Positions 16,672 to 26,439 of a stretch of DNA of 64,000 bases are shown here, one piece after another. Positions within the stretch are counted from its first letter, which is position 1. Each line of letters begins with the position of its first letter. Source of the stretch: DASQMT01 sp963835735 (GTDB lineage: Bacteria; Actinomycetota; Thermoleophilia; Solirubrobacterales; Solirubrobacteraceae). The notes beneath the pieces were generated by a model. It did no database searches, was not told the origin of the DNA, and saw only the letters and a program-made list of their open reading frames with translations. A program made the translations under genes and the position numbers. The stretch is from positions 574,988 through 638,987 of the forward strand of contig CAWIGP010000005.1 in assembly GCA_963835735.1 (NCBI GenBank), read 5' to 3'.

Positions 16672-17919
16672 ATGAGCCTCTTCGACGTGCTGCCGCAGAC
16701 GGCCTCGACCGCGGCCGACGGGCGACTGGCGATCGGCGGCTGCGCGCTTGCCGACCTCGCCGCCGAGTTCGGCACGCCCGCGTTTGTCGTCGACGAGCAA
16801 GGGCTGCGCGAGACCGCGCGCTCCTACCTCGACGCGTTCGCCCGCCGCCACCCGCGCACGAGCGTGCACTTCGCGTCGAAGGCGCTCCCCTGCGCGCCGG
16901 TCACGCGCCTGCTCGCCGAGGAGGGGCTCGGCTGCGACGTCGCCTCCGCCGGCGAGCTCGCGATCGCGCTGGCGGCCGGCTTCCCGCCCGGCGAGATCCT
17001 GCTGCACGGCAACGCGAAGTCCGACGAGGACATCTCCGCCGCCTTGGACGCCGGCGTCGGCCTGGTCGTGATCGACGGGCCGGACGACGTCGAGCGGCTG
17101 GAACGGCTGGCGACCGCGCCGCAGGCGGTGCTGCTGCGGGTCAACCCGTCGGTGCCCGGGCAGACCCACGCCGCGATGGACACGGGCAGCCCGGAGGCGA
17201 AGTTCGGCGTCTCGCTCGACGCCGCGCCGGGGCTGCTCGAGCGGATCGCCGCGGCGGAGCTGCTCGACTTGCGCGGACTGCACGTCCACATCGGCTCGCA
17301 GCTGCTCGACCTCGACGGCTTCGCCCGCGCCGCCGAGGCGCTCGCCGCGCTCGGGCGCTTCCCGGTCTACGACCTCGGCGGCGGGCTCGGGATCGCGTAC
17401 CGCCCCGGCGACCGCGCGCCGTCGATCGACGACTACGCGGAGGCGACCGTCGCTGCGCTGACGCGGCACCTCGATCCCGCCGCCGAGCTGATCGTCGAGC
17501 CCGGCCGCTCGGTCGTCGGGCGCTCGATCGTGACCCTCTACTCGGTCGTGACGGTCAAGCGCGGGCGGGTCACCCACGTCGCGGTGAACGGCGGCATGGG
17601 CGACAACCTCGAGCCGATGTTGTACGGCCAGCGGTTCGCGCCCGCGATCGTCGACCGCGAGCGCCCGGCCGAGACGTGCGACCTCGTCGGGCATCACTGC
17701 GAGAGCGGCGACGTCCTCGGCAGGGGCGTCGAGCTCGCCACGCCCGCCGTCGGCGACCTGCTCGTGATGCCGGTCACGGGCGCGTACTGCTACTCGCTGG
17801 CGAACAACTACAACGGCGCGCGCCGGCCGCCGGTGGTGATCTGCCGCGACGGCGACGCCCGGCTCGCCGTGCGGCGCGAGCGGACCGAGGACCTGCTCGC
17901 GCGGGATGTGGGCCTTTGA
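16672..17919 (+). CDS. lysA: Diaminopimelate decarboxylase
   Basis: A 415-residue fold-III PLP enzyme converting meso-diaminopimelate to L-lysine in the cytoplasm. The Schiff-base Lys is in HFASKALP (about residue 67). The phosphate-binding GGGLG, the HIGSQ motif and the EPGR motif are present. The partner-subunit residues are in HHCESGDVL, with the decarboxylase Cys, and in YSLANNYNGARRP. The start ATG lies 15 bp inside a short, AT-richer spacer shared with the divergent M14 gene. It is followed after 45 bp by an aldehyde dehydrogenase, so a polyamine-type substrate (ornithine) is a less likely alternative. Confidence 0.92.
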   Translation: MSLFDVLPQTASTAADGRLAIGGCALADLAAEFGTPAFVVDEQGLRETARSYLDAFARRHPRTSVHFASKALPCAPVTRLLAEEGLGCDVASAGELAIALAAGFPPGEILLHGNAKSDEDISAALDAGVGLVVIDGPDDVERLERLATAPQAVLLRVNPSVPGQTHAAMDTGSPEAKFGVSLDAAPGLLERIAAAELLDLRGLHVHIGSQLLDLDGFARAAEALAALGRFPVYDLGGGLGIAYRPGDRAPSIDDYAEATVAALTRHLDPAAELIVEPGRSVVGRSIVTLYSVVTVKRGRVTHVAVNGGMGDNLEPMLYGQRFAPAIVDRERPAETCDLVGHHCESGDVLGRGVELATPAVGDLLVMPVTGAYCYSLANNYNGARRPPVVICRDGDARLAVRRERTEDLLARDVGL

Positions 17920-17964
17920 GGCGGCGCGTTTGCACGCGGCGCCCGGATAGCGGACGATCGCACG

Positions 17965-19397
17965 ATGACCGAGTTCACGAACTTCATCCACGGCGCCCGC
18001 GCCGCCGCCGCCGACGGGCAGACCAGCGAGCTGGTCGACCCGAGCACGGGCGAGGTGTACGCGACGGCCGCGCTGTCACGCGAGGCCGACATCGACGCCG
18101 CGCTGTCCGACAGCGCCCGAGCGTTCGAGGAGTGGCGCGAGACGACGCCGTCCGAGCGCCAGCGCGCGCTGCTGCGGATCGCCGACGCGATCGAGGAGCG
18201 CGCAGAAGAGCTCGTGGCGATCGAGTCGCAGAACACGGGCAAGCCGCGCGAGCTGACGATGGACGAGGAAGTGCCGCCGATGTGCGACCAGATCCGCTTC
18301 TTCGCCGGCGCCGCGCGCATGCTCGAGGGCAAGTCGGCCGCCGAGTACATGAGCGGCTTCACGTCCTACGTGCGGCGCGAGCCGGTCGGTGTCTGCGCGG
18401 CCGTGACGCCGTGGAACTACCCGGCGATGATGGCCGTCTGGAAGTGGGCGCCGGCGCTGGCCGCGGGCAACACGATGGTGCTCAAGCCGTCCGACACGAC
18501 GCCGGCGAGCACGGCCTGGATGGCGGAGCTGATGGCCGAGTTCCTCCCCCCGGCGTGCTCAACGTCGTCTGCGGCGATCGCGACACCGGGGCCGCGCTCG
18601 TGCGCCACCCGATCCCCGCGATGGCCTCGATCACCGGCAGCGTGGGCGCGGGCATCGCGGTCGCGAGGGCCGCGGCGGACGACGTCAAGCGCGTCCATCT
18701 CGAGCTCGGCGGCAAGGCGCCGGTGGTCGTGTTCGACGACGCGGACGTCGAGCTGGCGGCCGAGGGCATCGCGACCGCCGGCTACTTCAACGCCGGCCAG
18801 GACTGCACCGCCGCGACGCGCGTTCTCGCCGGCCCGCGCGTGCACGACGACTTCGTGGCGGCGCTCGGCGAGCAGGCCCGCGGCACGCGCACCGGGCCGC
18901 CGTCCGACGGTGAGGTGCTGTACGGGCCGCTCAACAACGCCAACCAACTCGAGCGCGTCTCCGGTTTCCTCGAGCGCGCGCCCGAACACGCGACGGTCGT
19001 CACCGGCGGCCACCGCCAGGGCGAGCGCGGCTACTTCTTCGAGCCGACCGTCGTCGACGGGCTGCGCCAGGACGACGAGATGAGCCAGAACGAGATCTTC
19101 GGGCCGGTCATCTCCGTGCAGACGTTCAGCGACGAGGACGAGGCCGTCGCCTGGGCCAACGGCGTGCCGTACGGGCTCGCGTCGAGCGTGTGGACCGAGG
19201 ACCACGGCCGCGCGATGCGCATGTCCAAGCGGCTCGACTTCGGCTGCGTGTGGATCAACTGCCACATCCCGCTCGTCGCCGAGATGCCGCACGGCGGCTT
19301 CAAGAAGTCCGGCTACGGCAAGGACCTGTCGATGTACGGCCTGGAGGACTACACGCGCATCAAGCACGTGATGAGCTACATCGAGAAGCGCGACTGA
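17965..19397 (+). CDS. Gamma-aminobutyraldehyde dehydrogenase-like enzyme (one frame change)
   Basis: About 478 residues of the NAD-dependent aldehyde dehydrogenase superfamily, closest by eye to PatD (putrescine degradation). The shared C-terminus SGYGKDLSMYGLEDYTRIKH is characteristic. The catalytic Glu is in LELGGKAP and the catalytic Cys in NAGQDCTAATR, both intact. The frame breaks at 18546-18551, a run of six C. Adding one C restores FLPPGVLNVVCGD, so a homopolymer-length error is the simplest explanation. It follows lysA by 45 bp on the same strand, possibly one operon. Confidence 0.88.
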
Positions 19398-19399
19398 GG

Positions 19400-19936
19400 C
19401 TAGAGCGGCTTGCGGAAGATCAGGAACTCGCACGGGGTCGCGAGATCTGGCTCCAAGTGCGCCGCCACCTCCTCGAACGGCGCCGTCCGCACGACCCGGT
19501 AGCCCTGCCGCGAATACCACGCGCGCAGGCGCTCCTTGTCGGTGTGGACCCAGCCCTGCGGCACGAGCAGCTCGAGCTGCATCGCCGTCGTGCCGCGCGA
19601 GCGCGCGAGCTCTTCGGCGGCGCGGATGAGCGCGCGCCCGATTCCCCGGCCGCGTGCGTCGGGGTCCGCGGAGATGAGGCCCAGGTCCGCGCTGCTCGTG
19701 TCCAGCGGCCGCAGGTAGGCGGCGCCGGCGACGCTGTCGCCGAGCCTCGCCACGAACATGTCGCCGTCGCGGATCGCCTGCTCGACTTCCGCCGGCGCGA
19801 TCCGCGTGGCGCCCTCGGCCCAGAGCCCCGCCTCGCCGAGCGCGTAGGCGCGATTGATGACACGCGCGACCTGCGCGACGAGCGCTTCGTCGCCCGCCGC
19901 GCTGGACTTGAGGAGCTCGACCCGTGGCTCGGTCAC
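19400..19936 (-). CDS. GNAT family N-acetyltransferase
   Basis: A 178-residue acetyltransferase. The acetyl-CoA pyrophosphate loop is in DARGRGIGRALIRAAEE, and the beta-bulge strand in ADLGLISADP. The late motif YSRQGYRVVRTAPFEE is typical. I chose the GTG at 19936 because the longer upstream frame runs into the spacer shared with the divergent amidotransferase gene. The acceptor substrate is unknown. Convergent with the aldehyde dehydrogenase with only 2 bp between stops. Confidence 0.85.
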   Translation of the reverse strand: MTEPRVELLKSSAAGDEALVAQVARVINRAYALGEAGLWAEGATRIAPAEVEQAIRDGDMFVARLGDSVAGAAYLRPLDTSSADLGLISADPDARGRGIGRALIRAAEELARSRGTTAMQLELLVPQGWVHTDKERLRAWYSRQGYRVVRTAPFEEVAAHLEPDLATPCEFLIFRKPL

Positions 19937-20064
19937 GCGGTCTTGAACGCTACCGCCAACCTCATCGTGCAGGCTGTTCACTCTGTCAACCGGGATCACC
20001 CGATCGGGATGACGCCGGGCGGCGGGGCGGGTTCGAAGATGAGCCGACAACGAAGGAGGGTGCG

Positions 20065-20922
20065 ATGTGTCGGTGGATGGCATGGCACGGGCAGCCCGTC
20101 CTCATCGAGGAGCTGCTCTTCAAGACCCAGCACGGGATCGTCGACCAGAGCCTGCACTCGCGAATGGGTGCCGAACTGACGAACGGCGACGGCTTCGGGG
20201 TCGGCTGGTACGGCGCCGGCGAAGGCCCGGGCGTCTACCACAGCGTCGCTCCCGCATGGGGCGACGCGAACCTGCGCGAGCTCGCCGCGCACGTCGAGTC
20301 GCCTATGTTCCTGGTGCACGTGCGGGCGGCGATCGGGTCACCGATAACGCAGACCAACTGCCATCCCTTCCGCCACGGGCGCTGGCTGTTCGTGCACAAC
20401 GGCTACGTCGGTGACTTCCAGGTCATCCGGCGGGACCTCATGATGGCGATCGATCCGGAGCTGTTCGCCGGCATCGTGGGGTCGACCGACACCGAGGTGG
20501 TGTTCAGGCTCGCGCTCACGTTCGGGCTCGAGGAGGATCCGATCCGCGCGCTCGAGCGCACCGTCGGGCTGATCGAGGCGACCGCCACCGAGCGCGGCGT
20601 CGCGCCGATGGTGCAAGGGACCTTCGGTGTCTCGGACGGCAGCAGCCTGTGGGCCGTGCGATACGCGACCGAGGGCCGGGCGCGGTCCCTCTTCGCGTCG
20701 GCCGACGTCGACTCGCTGCACCGGCTATATCCCGAAAAGAAGATGTGGTTCGCGACGGCGACGTCGAACGACCGGCTGATCGCGTCCGAGCCGTTCTCGG
20801 ACCTGCCGGGCGTGTGGCACGAGATCGACGAGTCGTCCGCCGTGATCGTTCGCAGCGGCGGCGTGCTCGAACACGAGCCGTTCCGCCCTCAGGTTCCGCG
20901 GGCCACCGTCTCGTCGCCATAG
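20065..20922 (+). CDS. Class II glutamine amidotransferase (YafJ/EgtC-like)
   Basis: A 285-residue Ntn-type amidotransferase. The N-terminal nucleophile Cys is exposed after Met removal (MCRWMAWHG). Conserved glutamine-site motifs follow: NGDGFGVGWY, HVRAAIGSP, NCHPF and FVHNGYVGDF. It lacks a synthase domain, as in the YafJ/EgtC family, some of which hydrolyse gamma-glutamyl amides. A strong GAAGGAGG lies 5 nt before the ATG. No ergothioneine genes are next to it, so the substrate is open. Confidence 0.88.
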   Translation: MCRWMAWHGQPVLIEELLFKTQHGIVDQSLHSRMGAELTNGDGFGVGWYGAGEGPGVYHSVAPAWGDANLRELAAHVESPMFLVHVRAAIGSPITQTNCHPFRHGRWLFVHNGYVGDFQVIRRDLMMAIDPELFAGIVGSTDTEVVFRLALTFGLEEDPIRALERTVGLIEATATERGVAPMVQGTFGVSDGSSLWAVRYATEGRARSLFASADVDSLHRLYPEKKMWFATATSNDRLIASEPFSDLPGVWHEIDESSAVIVRSGGVLEHEPFRPQVPRATVSSP

Positions 20923-20970
20923 ACGAAGGCAGACGAGATACTCCCCAGGTAGTACGGCGAAGATACGCCC

Positions 20971-23610
20971 GTGGGCGGACGACAGGCGCGCGGGCAGCGT
21001 GGAGCCTTCGCACGCGGCGTGGTGATCCAGACCCCTGATCAGCGATTGCGGGTGTTCGTGAGCTCCACGATCGACGACCTGGGCGACGAGCGGCGGGCCG
21101 TGTCGCGCGCGATCTCGGCGCTGCGCCTGACGCCGGTGATGTTCGAGCTGGGCGCGCGGCCGCACCCGCCGCAGGAGCTGTACCGGGCCTACCTGTCGCA
21201 GAGCGACGTGTTCATCGGGCTGTACTGGCAGCGGTACGGCGAGATCGCGCCCGACGTGGGGCTGTCGGGCCTCGAGGACGAGTACCAGCGGTCACGGCGC
21301 CTGCCGCGCCTGCTGTACGTCAAGACCCCGGCGCCGGACCGCGAGCCACGCCTCGCCGAGTTGCTGTCGCAGATCGAGAACGAGGCGTCCTACCGGCTCT
21401 TCCGCACGCCTGCCGAGCTCGCGCGGCTCGTGCGCGACGACCTCGCGACCCTGCTCAGCGAGCGGTTCGTGTCCGACCGTGCCGGAACGGGGCGCGGAGC
21501 CGCCGCGCCCGTCGCTGCGAGGGCCGAACGCGCTGCCCGCCGCCAGGACGTCGCTGGTCGGCCGCGACCACGCCGTCGACGAGGTGTCCGGCCTGCTCGA
21601 ACGCCCTGACACTCGGCTGGTCACCCTGACCGGGCTCGGCGGGATCGGCAAGACCCGGCTGGCGATCGCGGTGGGCGAGCGGCTGCGGCATCGCTTCGGC
21701 TCGGCGACAGTGCTCGTCCCGCTGGCGGCCGTGACCGAGCCCGACCGCGTCCCGGCCGCCATCGGCCTCGCGGTCGGGGCCGATATGGCCGGGACCAAGT
21801 CGCCGCTGCAAGCGCTGGTCGAGCGCCTCGGCGACGACCGGTGGCTGCTCGTCCTCGACAACCTCGAGCAGGTCATCGACGCCGCCGGCGACCTCGACGA
21901 GCTGCTGGCCCGCTGCCCCGGCGTCGTGATCCTGGCGACCAGCCTGACGGTCCTGCGGCTACGGGCCGAGCGGGAATACCCGGTGCCGCCCCTCCCGCTG
22001 CCGCCCGACCCCGCCGCGGTGCCGCTCGACGAGCTCGCGTCGTCGCCTGCGGTGGCACTCTTCGTCGACCGAGCCCGCTCTGCGCGGCACGACTTCGCCC
22101 TCACCGCGGCCAACGCTCGGGCGGTGGTGGAGATCTGCCGGCGGCTCGAGGGTCTCCCCCTGGCCATCGAGCTGGCCGCCGCCCGCGCCCGCCTGCTGAG
22201 CCCCGACGCGCTGGCCGACCGCCTGCAAGGTCACTCGACGGGCTCGGCGCCGGGGCGGTCGACATGCCCGAGCGCCAGCAGACGCTGCGAGCCACTGTCG
22301 AGTGGAGCGTGGGCCTGCTGGACGACGACGACCGGGCCTTCCTCGAGACCGTCGCGGTCTTCGTCGACGGCTGGACGGTCGATGCCGCGGCGGAGGTCGC
22401 CGAGATCGACGAAGACGCTGCGCTCGCCGTGACCGATGCGCTCGCCGGTCACAGCCTGATCAACGTGGACCTGACCGATCGCGGTGCTCGGTCGCGGATG
22501 CTCGAGACGGTCCGCGCCTTTCTCGCCGAGCGGCTTGCGGCGCGACCCGACGCCAACGACGTCGCACGCCGCCACGCCGATCACTATCGCGCGGTGGTGG
22601 AGCAGGCCGACAGGCCGCTGCGCGGCCACGCACAGCGCGTCTGGGTCGAGCGGATGGAGACCGAAGCGGGCAACCTGACCGCCGCCGTCCGCTGGTATGT
22701 GACGCACGACCGCGCGCCGCTGCCGCACCTGTTCCGCATCCTGGCCCAGTTCTGGATCCTGCGGGACCACGTGAGCGAGCCGCTCTCGTGGGTGGACCAG
22801 CTGCTGCCCACCGCCGGCTCGCTCGACGCCACGGCGCAGGCGGAGCTGTGGTGGACGGCGCTGCTGGTGCACATGGAGACGGGCGACGACGAGGCCGCGC
22901 TGAGCGCCAGCGAGCACCTGACGCCGCTGCTCGGGACGCTCGACGACGGCTACGTCAAGGCCGTGTCCGAGCTGGCCATGGCGTGGGCAATGCCGATCCT
23001 GGGCGACTACGACGGTGCCCTCAGCGGCACGCTGCGCGCGCTGGAGCAGTTCCGACGCCTCGACGAGCCCGTCTGGACGGCCGTGGCCCTGGTCACCGCC
23101 GGCACGTTCGAGTCGACCCTGGGCCGACGCGACGACGCGCAGCGTCATCTGAGCGAGGCGCACGATCGGGCGAGCCAGGTTGACAGTGGCTGGGTGGTCG
23201 CGTGGTGCCAGGTCGAGCTCGGCATCGTCGCGACCGAGCAAGGCCGGTTGGACGATGCCTGGGCACTCATCGGCGAGGGACTGAGCACGAGCCTGGCCTT
23301 CCACAGCACCTCGCTCGTGACCATCTGCCTCGGAGCGCTCGCCCGGCTCGCGTACGCGGAGGGCAACGCCGCGCGGTCGGCCATGCTGGCGGGAGCGGCC
23401 GACGGCATGCGGAGGCGGGCGGGCTTGCGGGCGTGGCCGAAGCTGCGGCGGCCGGAGGACTCGCTCGTGGAGCAGGCCCGCCAGGCGCTCGGGACCGACG
23501 GATTCGACCGGGCGTTCGCCGCCGGGTCGCGCCTCAGCCGGCAGCAGGCCTTGGCCGCGGCCCGCGACCGCAGCGGCGACGAGACCCGCGCGGTCCTCGC
23601 CGCCGCCTGA
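20971..23610 (+). CDS. DUF4062 - NB-ARC/STAND ATPase - TPR protein (two frame changes)
   Basis: About 875 residues if the frame changes near 21475 and 22235 are corrected. The N-terminal DUF4062 domain (RLRVFVSSTIDDLGDERRAV to WQRYGEIAP) is followed by an NTPase with Walker A GLGGIGKTRLA, Walker B WLLVLDNLEQV and the GLPLAIELAAAR motif typical of NB-ARC/AfsR-like STAND proteins. The C-terminal 400 residues are TPR-like. There is no C-terminal LuxR HTH or recognisable effector. Such proteins act as signal-triggered switches, and some are anti-phage sensors. It is monocistronic. Confidence 0.78.
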
Positions 23611-23690
23611 CGACGAGCACGCCGCGCAGCCGGCGGCCGTGGAGGCCGTCATATCGCTGCCGGAAGCGCCGGCTGCGAGAGACTGCGCGC

Positions 23691-24662
23691 ATGGAGATCG
23701 CGACGACGGACTACCACACGGCCGGTGAGCCGTTTCGGATCGTCCGAGACGGCGTGCCCGACATTGCCGGCGCGACGGTGCGCGACCGGCGCGAGTACGC
23801 CGCGGGCTCCGACGAGGTGGATCGCGTGCGTCGGATGCTCTGTCACGAGCCGCGCGGGCACGCCGACATGTATGGCGGCTTTCTCGTCCCCCCGGACGAC
23901 GACGGCGCCGACTTCGGGGTGTTGTTCTGGCACAAGGATGGCTACTCGACCGCGTGCGGGCACGGGACGATCGCGCTCGGCGCATGGGCGGTCGAGTCCG
24001 GTCGTGTGGCGGCGCCCGACGACGGCGAGGTCGACGTCACGATCGACGTGCCTTCCGGTCGCGTCGTGGCGACGGTGCGACGCCGCGCCGGCGCGGTCGA
24101 CAGCGTCGCCTTTCGCAACGTGCCGTCGTTCGTCGTGGCGCGCGGCGTGGCAGCGGGCGACGTGGAGGTCGATGTGGCCTATGGCGGTGCGATCTACGCC
24201 TTCGCGCCCGCAGTGCGCCTGGGACTGCGGGTCGTGCCGGACGACCTGCCGGAGCTCATCGCGGCGGGGCGCGAGGTCAAGCAGGCGCTAGAGGGGAGCG
24301 ACGTCTCGCGCCATCCCGACGATGATCGACTGTCGGGCATCTACGGGACGGTCCTCTACGAGGAGCTCGGTCCGCTGCACCAGCGAAACGTCGCGATCTT
24401 CGCCGACGGCGAGGTCGATCGCTCGCCCACCGGGTCGGCGACCTCCGCGCGAACCGCACTGCTTGCCGCCGACGGCGCGCTCGCCGAAGGACAGACGTGG
24501 CGCAACGACTCGATCGTCGACACGACCTTCTACGCCCGCGCGATCGGCCAGGCATCGGGCGGTCTGCTCACCGAGGTCGAGGGGACGGCCTTCCGCACCG
24601 GCCAGCACCGCTTCTTCCTGGACCCTCGCGACCCGCTCGGGACCGGCTTCGTACTGCGATGA
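23691..24662 (+). CDS. Proline racemase family; probable trans-3-hydroxy-L-proline dehydratase
   Basis: A 323-residue protein of the proline racemase fold. The first catalytic site is TACGHGTIALG with Cys. The second site, normally DRSPCGTG in racemases, reads DRSPTGSAT, with Thr replacing Cys. A Cys/Thr pair is the pattern described for trans-3-hydroxyproline dehydratases (the human L3HYPDH type), so dehydration rather than racemisation is expected. The start ATG at 23691 begins MEIATTDYHTAGEP, the usual family N-terminus. It is alone, with no other hydroxyproline genes nearby. Confidence 0.82.
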   Translation: MEIATTDYHTAGEPFRIVRDGVPDIAGATVRDRREYAAGSDEVDRVRRMLCHEPRGHADMYGGFLVPPDDDGADFGVLFWHKDGYSTACGHGTIALGAWAVESGRVAAPDDGEVDVTIDVPSGRVVATVRRRAGAVDSVAFRNVPSFVVARGVAAGDVEVDVAYGGAIYAFAPAVRLGLRVVPDDLPELIAAGREVKQALEGSDVSRHPDDDRLSGIYGTVLYEELGPLHQRNVAIFADGEVDRSPTGSATSARTALLAADGALAEGQTWRNDSIVDTTFYARAIGQASGGLLTEVEGTAFRTGQHRFFLDPRDPLGTGFVLR

Positions 24663-24690
24663 ACCTGCCGTACATCGCCGCGGCCGTGCG

Positions 24691-25653
24691 CTAATCGAGC
24701 TCGGGCGGCAGCCCGAACGACGCGAACAGCCGCTCGGACGCGAACGCGACGATCGCGCTCACCCGCTCACCGTCGAAGGCGAGCACCTCGATCGACCTCC
24801 CCACGTAGGGGCCTCCAGGCGTTTCGCGGACGTACCAGGCGACGGCGGGCTGCCCGTTGGCCTCCGTGCGGAGCTTGCGCAGCTCCGGGAGCCCGGTCCG
24901 CACGACGGCGCCGATGACGTCGTCGCGCCCGCGCCACCAGTGCGGATGCGGCGGCATCGCGAACGTCACGTCGTCGGCCAGGATGGCCACGAGCGCATCG
25001 ACGTCGCGCCGCTCCCAGGCGGTGACGTAGCGCTCGACGAGCTCGCGCATGCGCGCATCGCCGAGCGCGCGCCGCGTCGCCTGCTGGGTGCGGTCCGGCA
25101 GTGCTTGTGCGAGCGTCGAGCGCGCGCGCTGGAGCGAGCTGTTGACGGCGGCGGTGGTCATGTCGAGCTGCTCGGAGACCTCGCGGGCCGTGAAGCCGAG
25201 GACCTCGCGCAGGATCAGCACGGCGCGCTGCGCGGGGACGAGGTGCTGCAGTGCGGCGACGAACGCCAGCTCGACGCTCTCGCGTTCCTCATAGCCTGCC
25301 TCCGGCGCCAGTGGGTAGGGCTCCAGCCACAGCGACTCGGCGAGCGGCTCCCCGGCACCGGCGCCAGGCTCCGATGACGGGACATCGAGCGAGAGCACGC
25401 GCTTGGGTCGCCGCGCCAGCGCGTTCATGCAGACGTTGGTGGCGATCCGGAACAGCCACGGCCGCAGCGGCCGCGCGCGATCGAACCGCGCGAGCGCCCG
25501 CCAGCAGCGCAGCAGGGTCTCCTGCAGGGCGTCCTCGGCGTCGTGCAGCGAGCCGAGCATCCGGTAGCAGTGCGCGTGCAGCGCGTCGCGATGCGGCTCC
25601 ACGAGCCGCCGGAACGCTTGCTCGTCACCGCGCAGGGCCGCCTCGAGTTCCAT
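24691..25653 (-). CDS. ECF RNA polymerase sigma factor with SnoaL-like C-terminus
   Basis: A 320-residue sigma factor. Region 2 is in CYRMLGSLHDAEDALQETLL and region 4 in REVLGFTAREVSEQLDMT. The linker motif LWLEPYPL is typical of the TIGR02960 (SigX5-like) group. A C-terminal SnoaL/NTF2-like domain of about 110 residues probably replaces a separate anti-sigma factor. I used the ATG at 25653. It is divergent from a RibD-C reductase gene 117 bp away, a likely target. It is paralogous to the sigma factor at 26440-27444. Confidence 0.88.
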   Translation of the reverse strand: MELEAALRGDEQAFRRLVEPHRDALHAHCYRMLGSLHDAEDALQETLLRCWRALARFDRARPLRPWLFRIATNVCMNALARRPKRVLSLDVPSSEPGAGAGEPLAESLWLEPYPLAPEAGYEERESVELAFVAALQHLVPAQRAVLILREVLGFTAREVSEQLDMTTAAVNSSLQRARSTLAQALPDRTQQATRRALGDARMRELVERYVTAWERRDVDALVAILADDVTFAMPPHPHWWRGRDDVIGAVVRTGLPELRKLRTEANGQPAVAWYVRETPGGPYVGRSIEVLAFDGERVSAIVAFASERLFASFGLPPELD

Positions 25654-25770
25654 CCCGCGATGAGTTTCCCAGCGGCCGGCGGTAGTAATCGGTATGGGAC
25701 GAATCATTGCCACTGCGGCGGTCCGGTCGTACCGAACGACGACCAAACCAACGAGAAGGGACATGCGACC

Positions 25771-26397
25771 ATGAAACTGACGACCATCACGCACGTCGCT
25801 GTCGACGGAGTGATGCAGGGCCTCGGCGGGTCGGACGAGGACCGCAGTGGCGGATTCGAGCGCGGCGGATGGGCTCTGCCGCTCTTCGACAACGAGGCCG
25901 AGACGTTCCTCGCCGAGGTCTTCCAGCGCGCCGATGCGTTCTTGTTCGGCCGGCGGACCTACGAGATCTTTGCCGGCTCCTGGGGAACCGGCTCCTGGGG
26001 GGCAAATCAGGGCAACAACCCGATCTCAGTGGCGTTGAACACGCGGCCCAAGTACGTGGCCTCGACCACGCTCACCGACCCGCAATGGGCGGACACGACC
26101 GTCCTCTCCGGAGACGTCGCGGCCGCCGTCGGCGAGCTGAAGGCCAAGCCGGGAGTCGAGCTGCAAGTGCACGGCAGCGGCAACCTGGTCCGCTGGCTAC
26201 TCGACAACCACCTGGTCGACGAGATCACCCTGCTCACCTATCCCGTGGTCGTCGGCCAGGGCACGCGGCTGTTCCCCGCCACAGGCCCGGACACAGCACT
26301 CGAACTGGTCGACTCGCGAGCCACCCCGAAGGGCGTAACGATCCAGGTCTACCGGCCCGACGGGCGCCCGCAGTACGCAACGGCCACGGCCGAGTGA
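25771..26397 (+). CDS. Dihydrofolate reductase-like RibD C-terminal domain protein
   Basis: A 208-residue protein of the RibD-C/DHFR fold. The N-terminus ITHVAVDGVMQ, the FGRRTYEIFAG motif, the SGDVAAAVGELK and the VHGSGNLVRWLL nucleotide-binding segment are typical. It is one of three such genes in the window. They are common in actinobacteria and usually have no known substrate. GAGAAGGG lies upstream of the ATG. It is divergent from one SnoaL-tailed sigma factor and convergent with a second, so it is likely regulated by one of them. Confidence 0.85.
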   Translation: MKLTTITHVAVDGVMQGLGGSDEDRSGGFERGGWALPLFDNEAETFLAEVFQRADAFLFGRRTYEIFAGSWGTGSWGANQGNNPISVALNTRPKYVASTTLTDPQWADTTVLSGDVAAAVGELKAKPGVELQVHGSGNLVRWLLDNHLVDEITLLTYPVVVGQGTRLFPATGPDTALELVDSRATPKGVTIQVYRPDGRPQYATATAE

Positions 26398-26439
26398 AGC
26401 AGTGACATGAACCCTGACGATGAGATGCGGAGACGACGG

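Noticed and set aside
22231..23985. Minus-strand open frame of 584 codons
   Set aside because: It is opposite the clear TPR/NB-ARC coding sequence and has no family resemblance; high GC creates long shadow frames.
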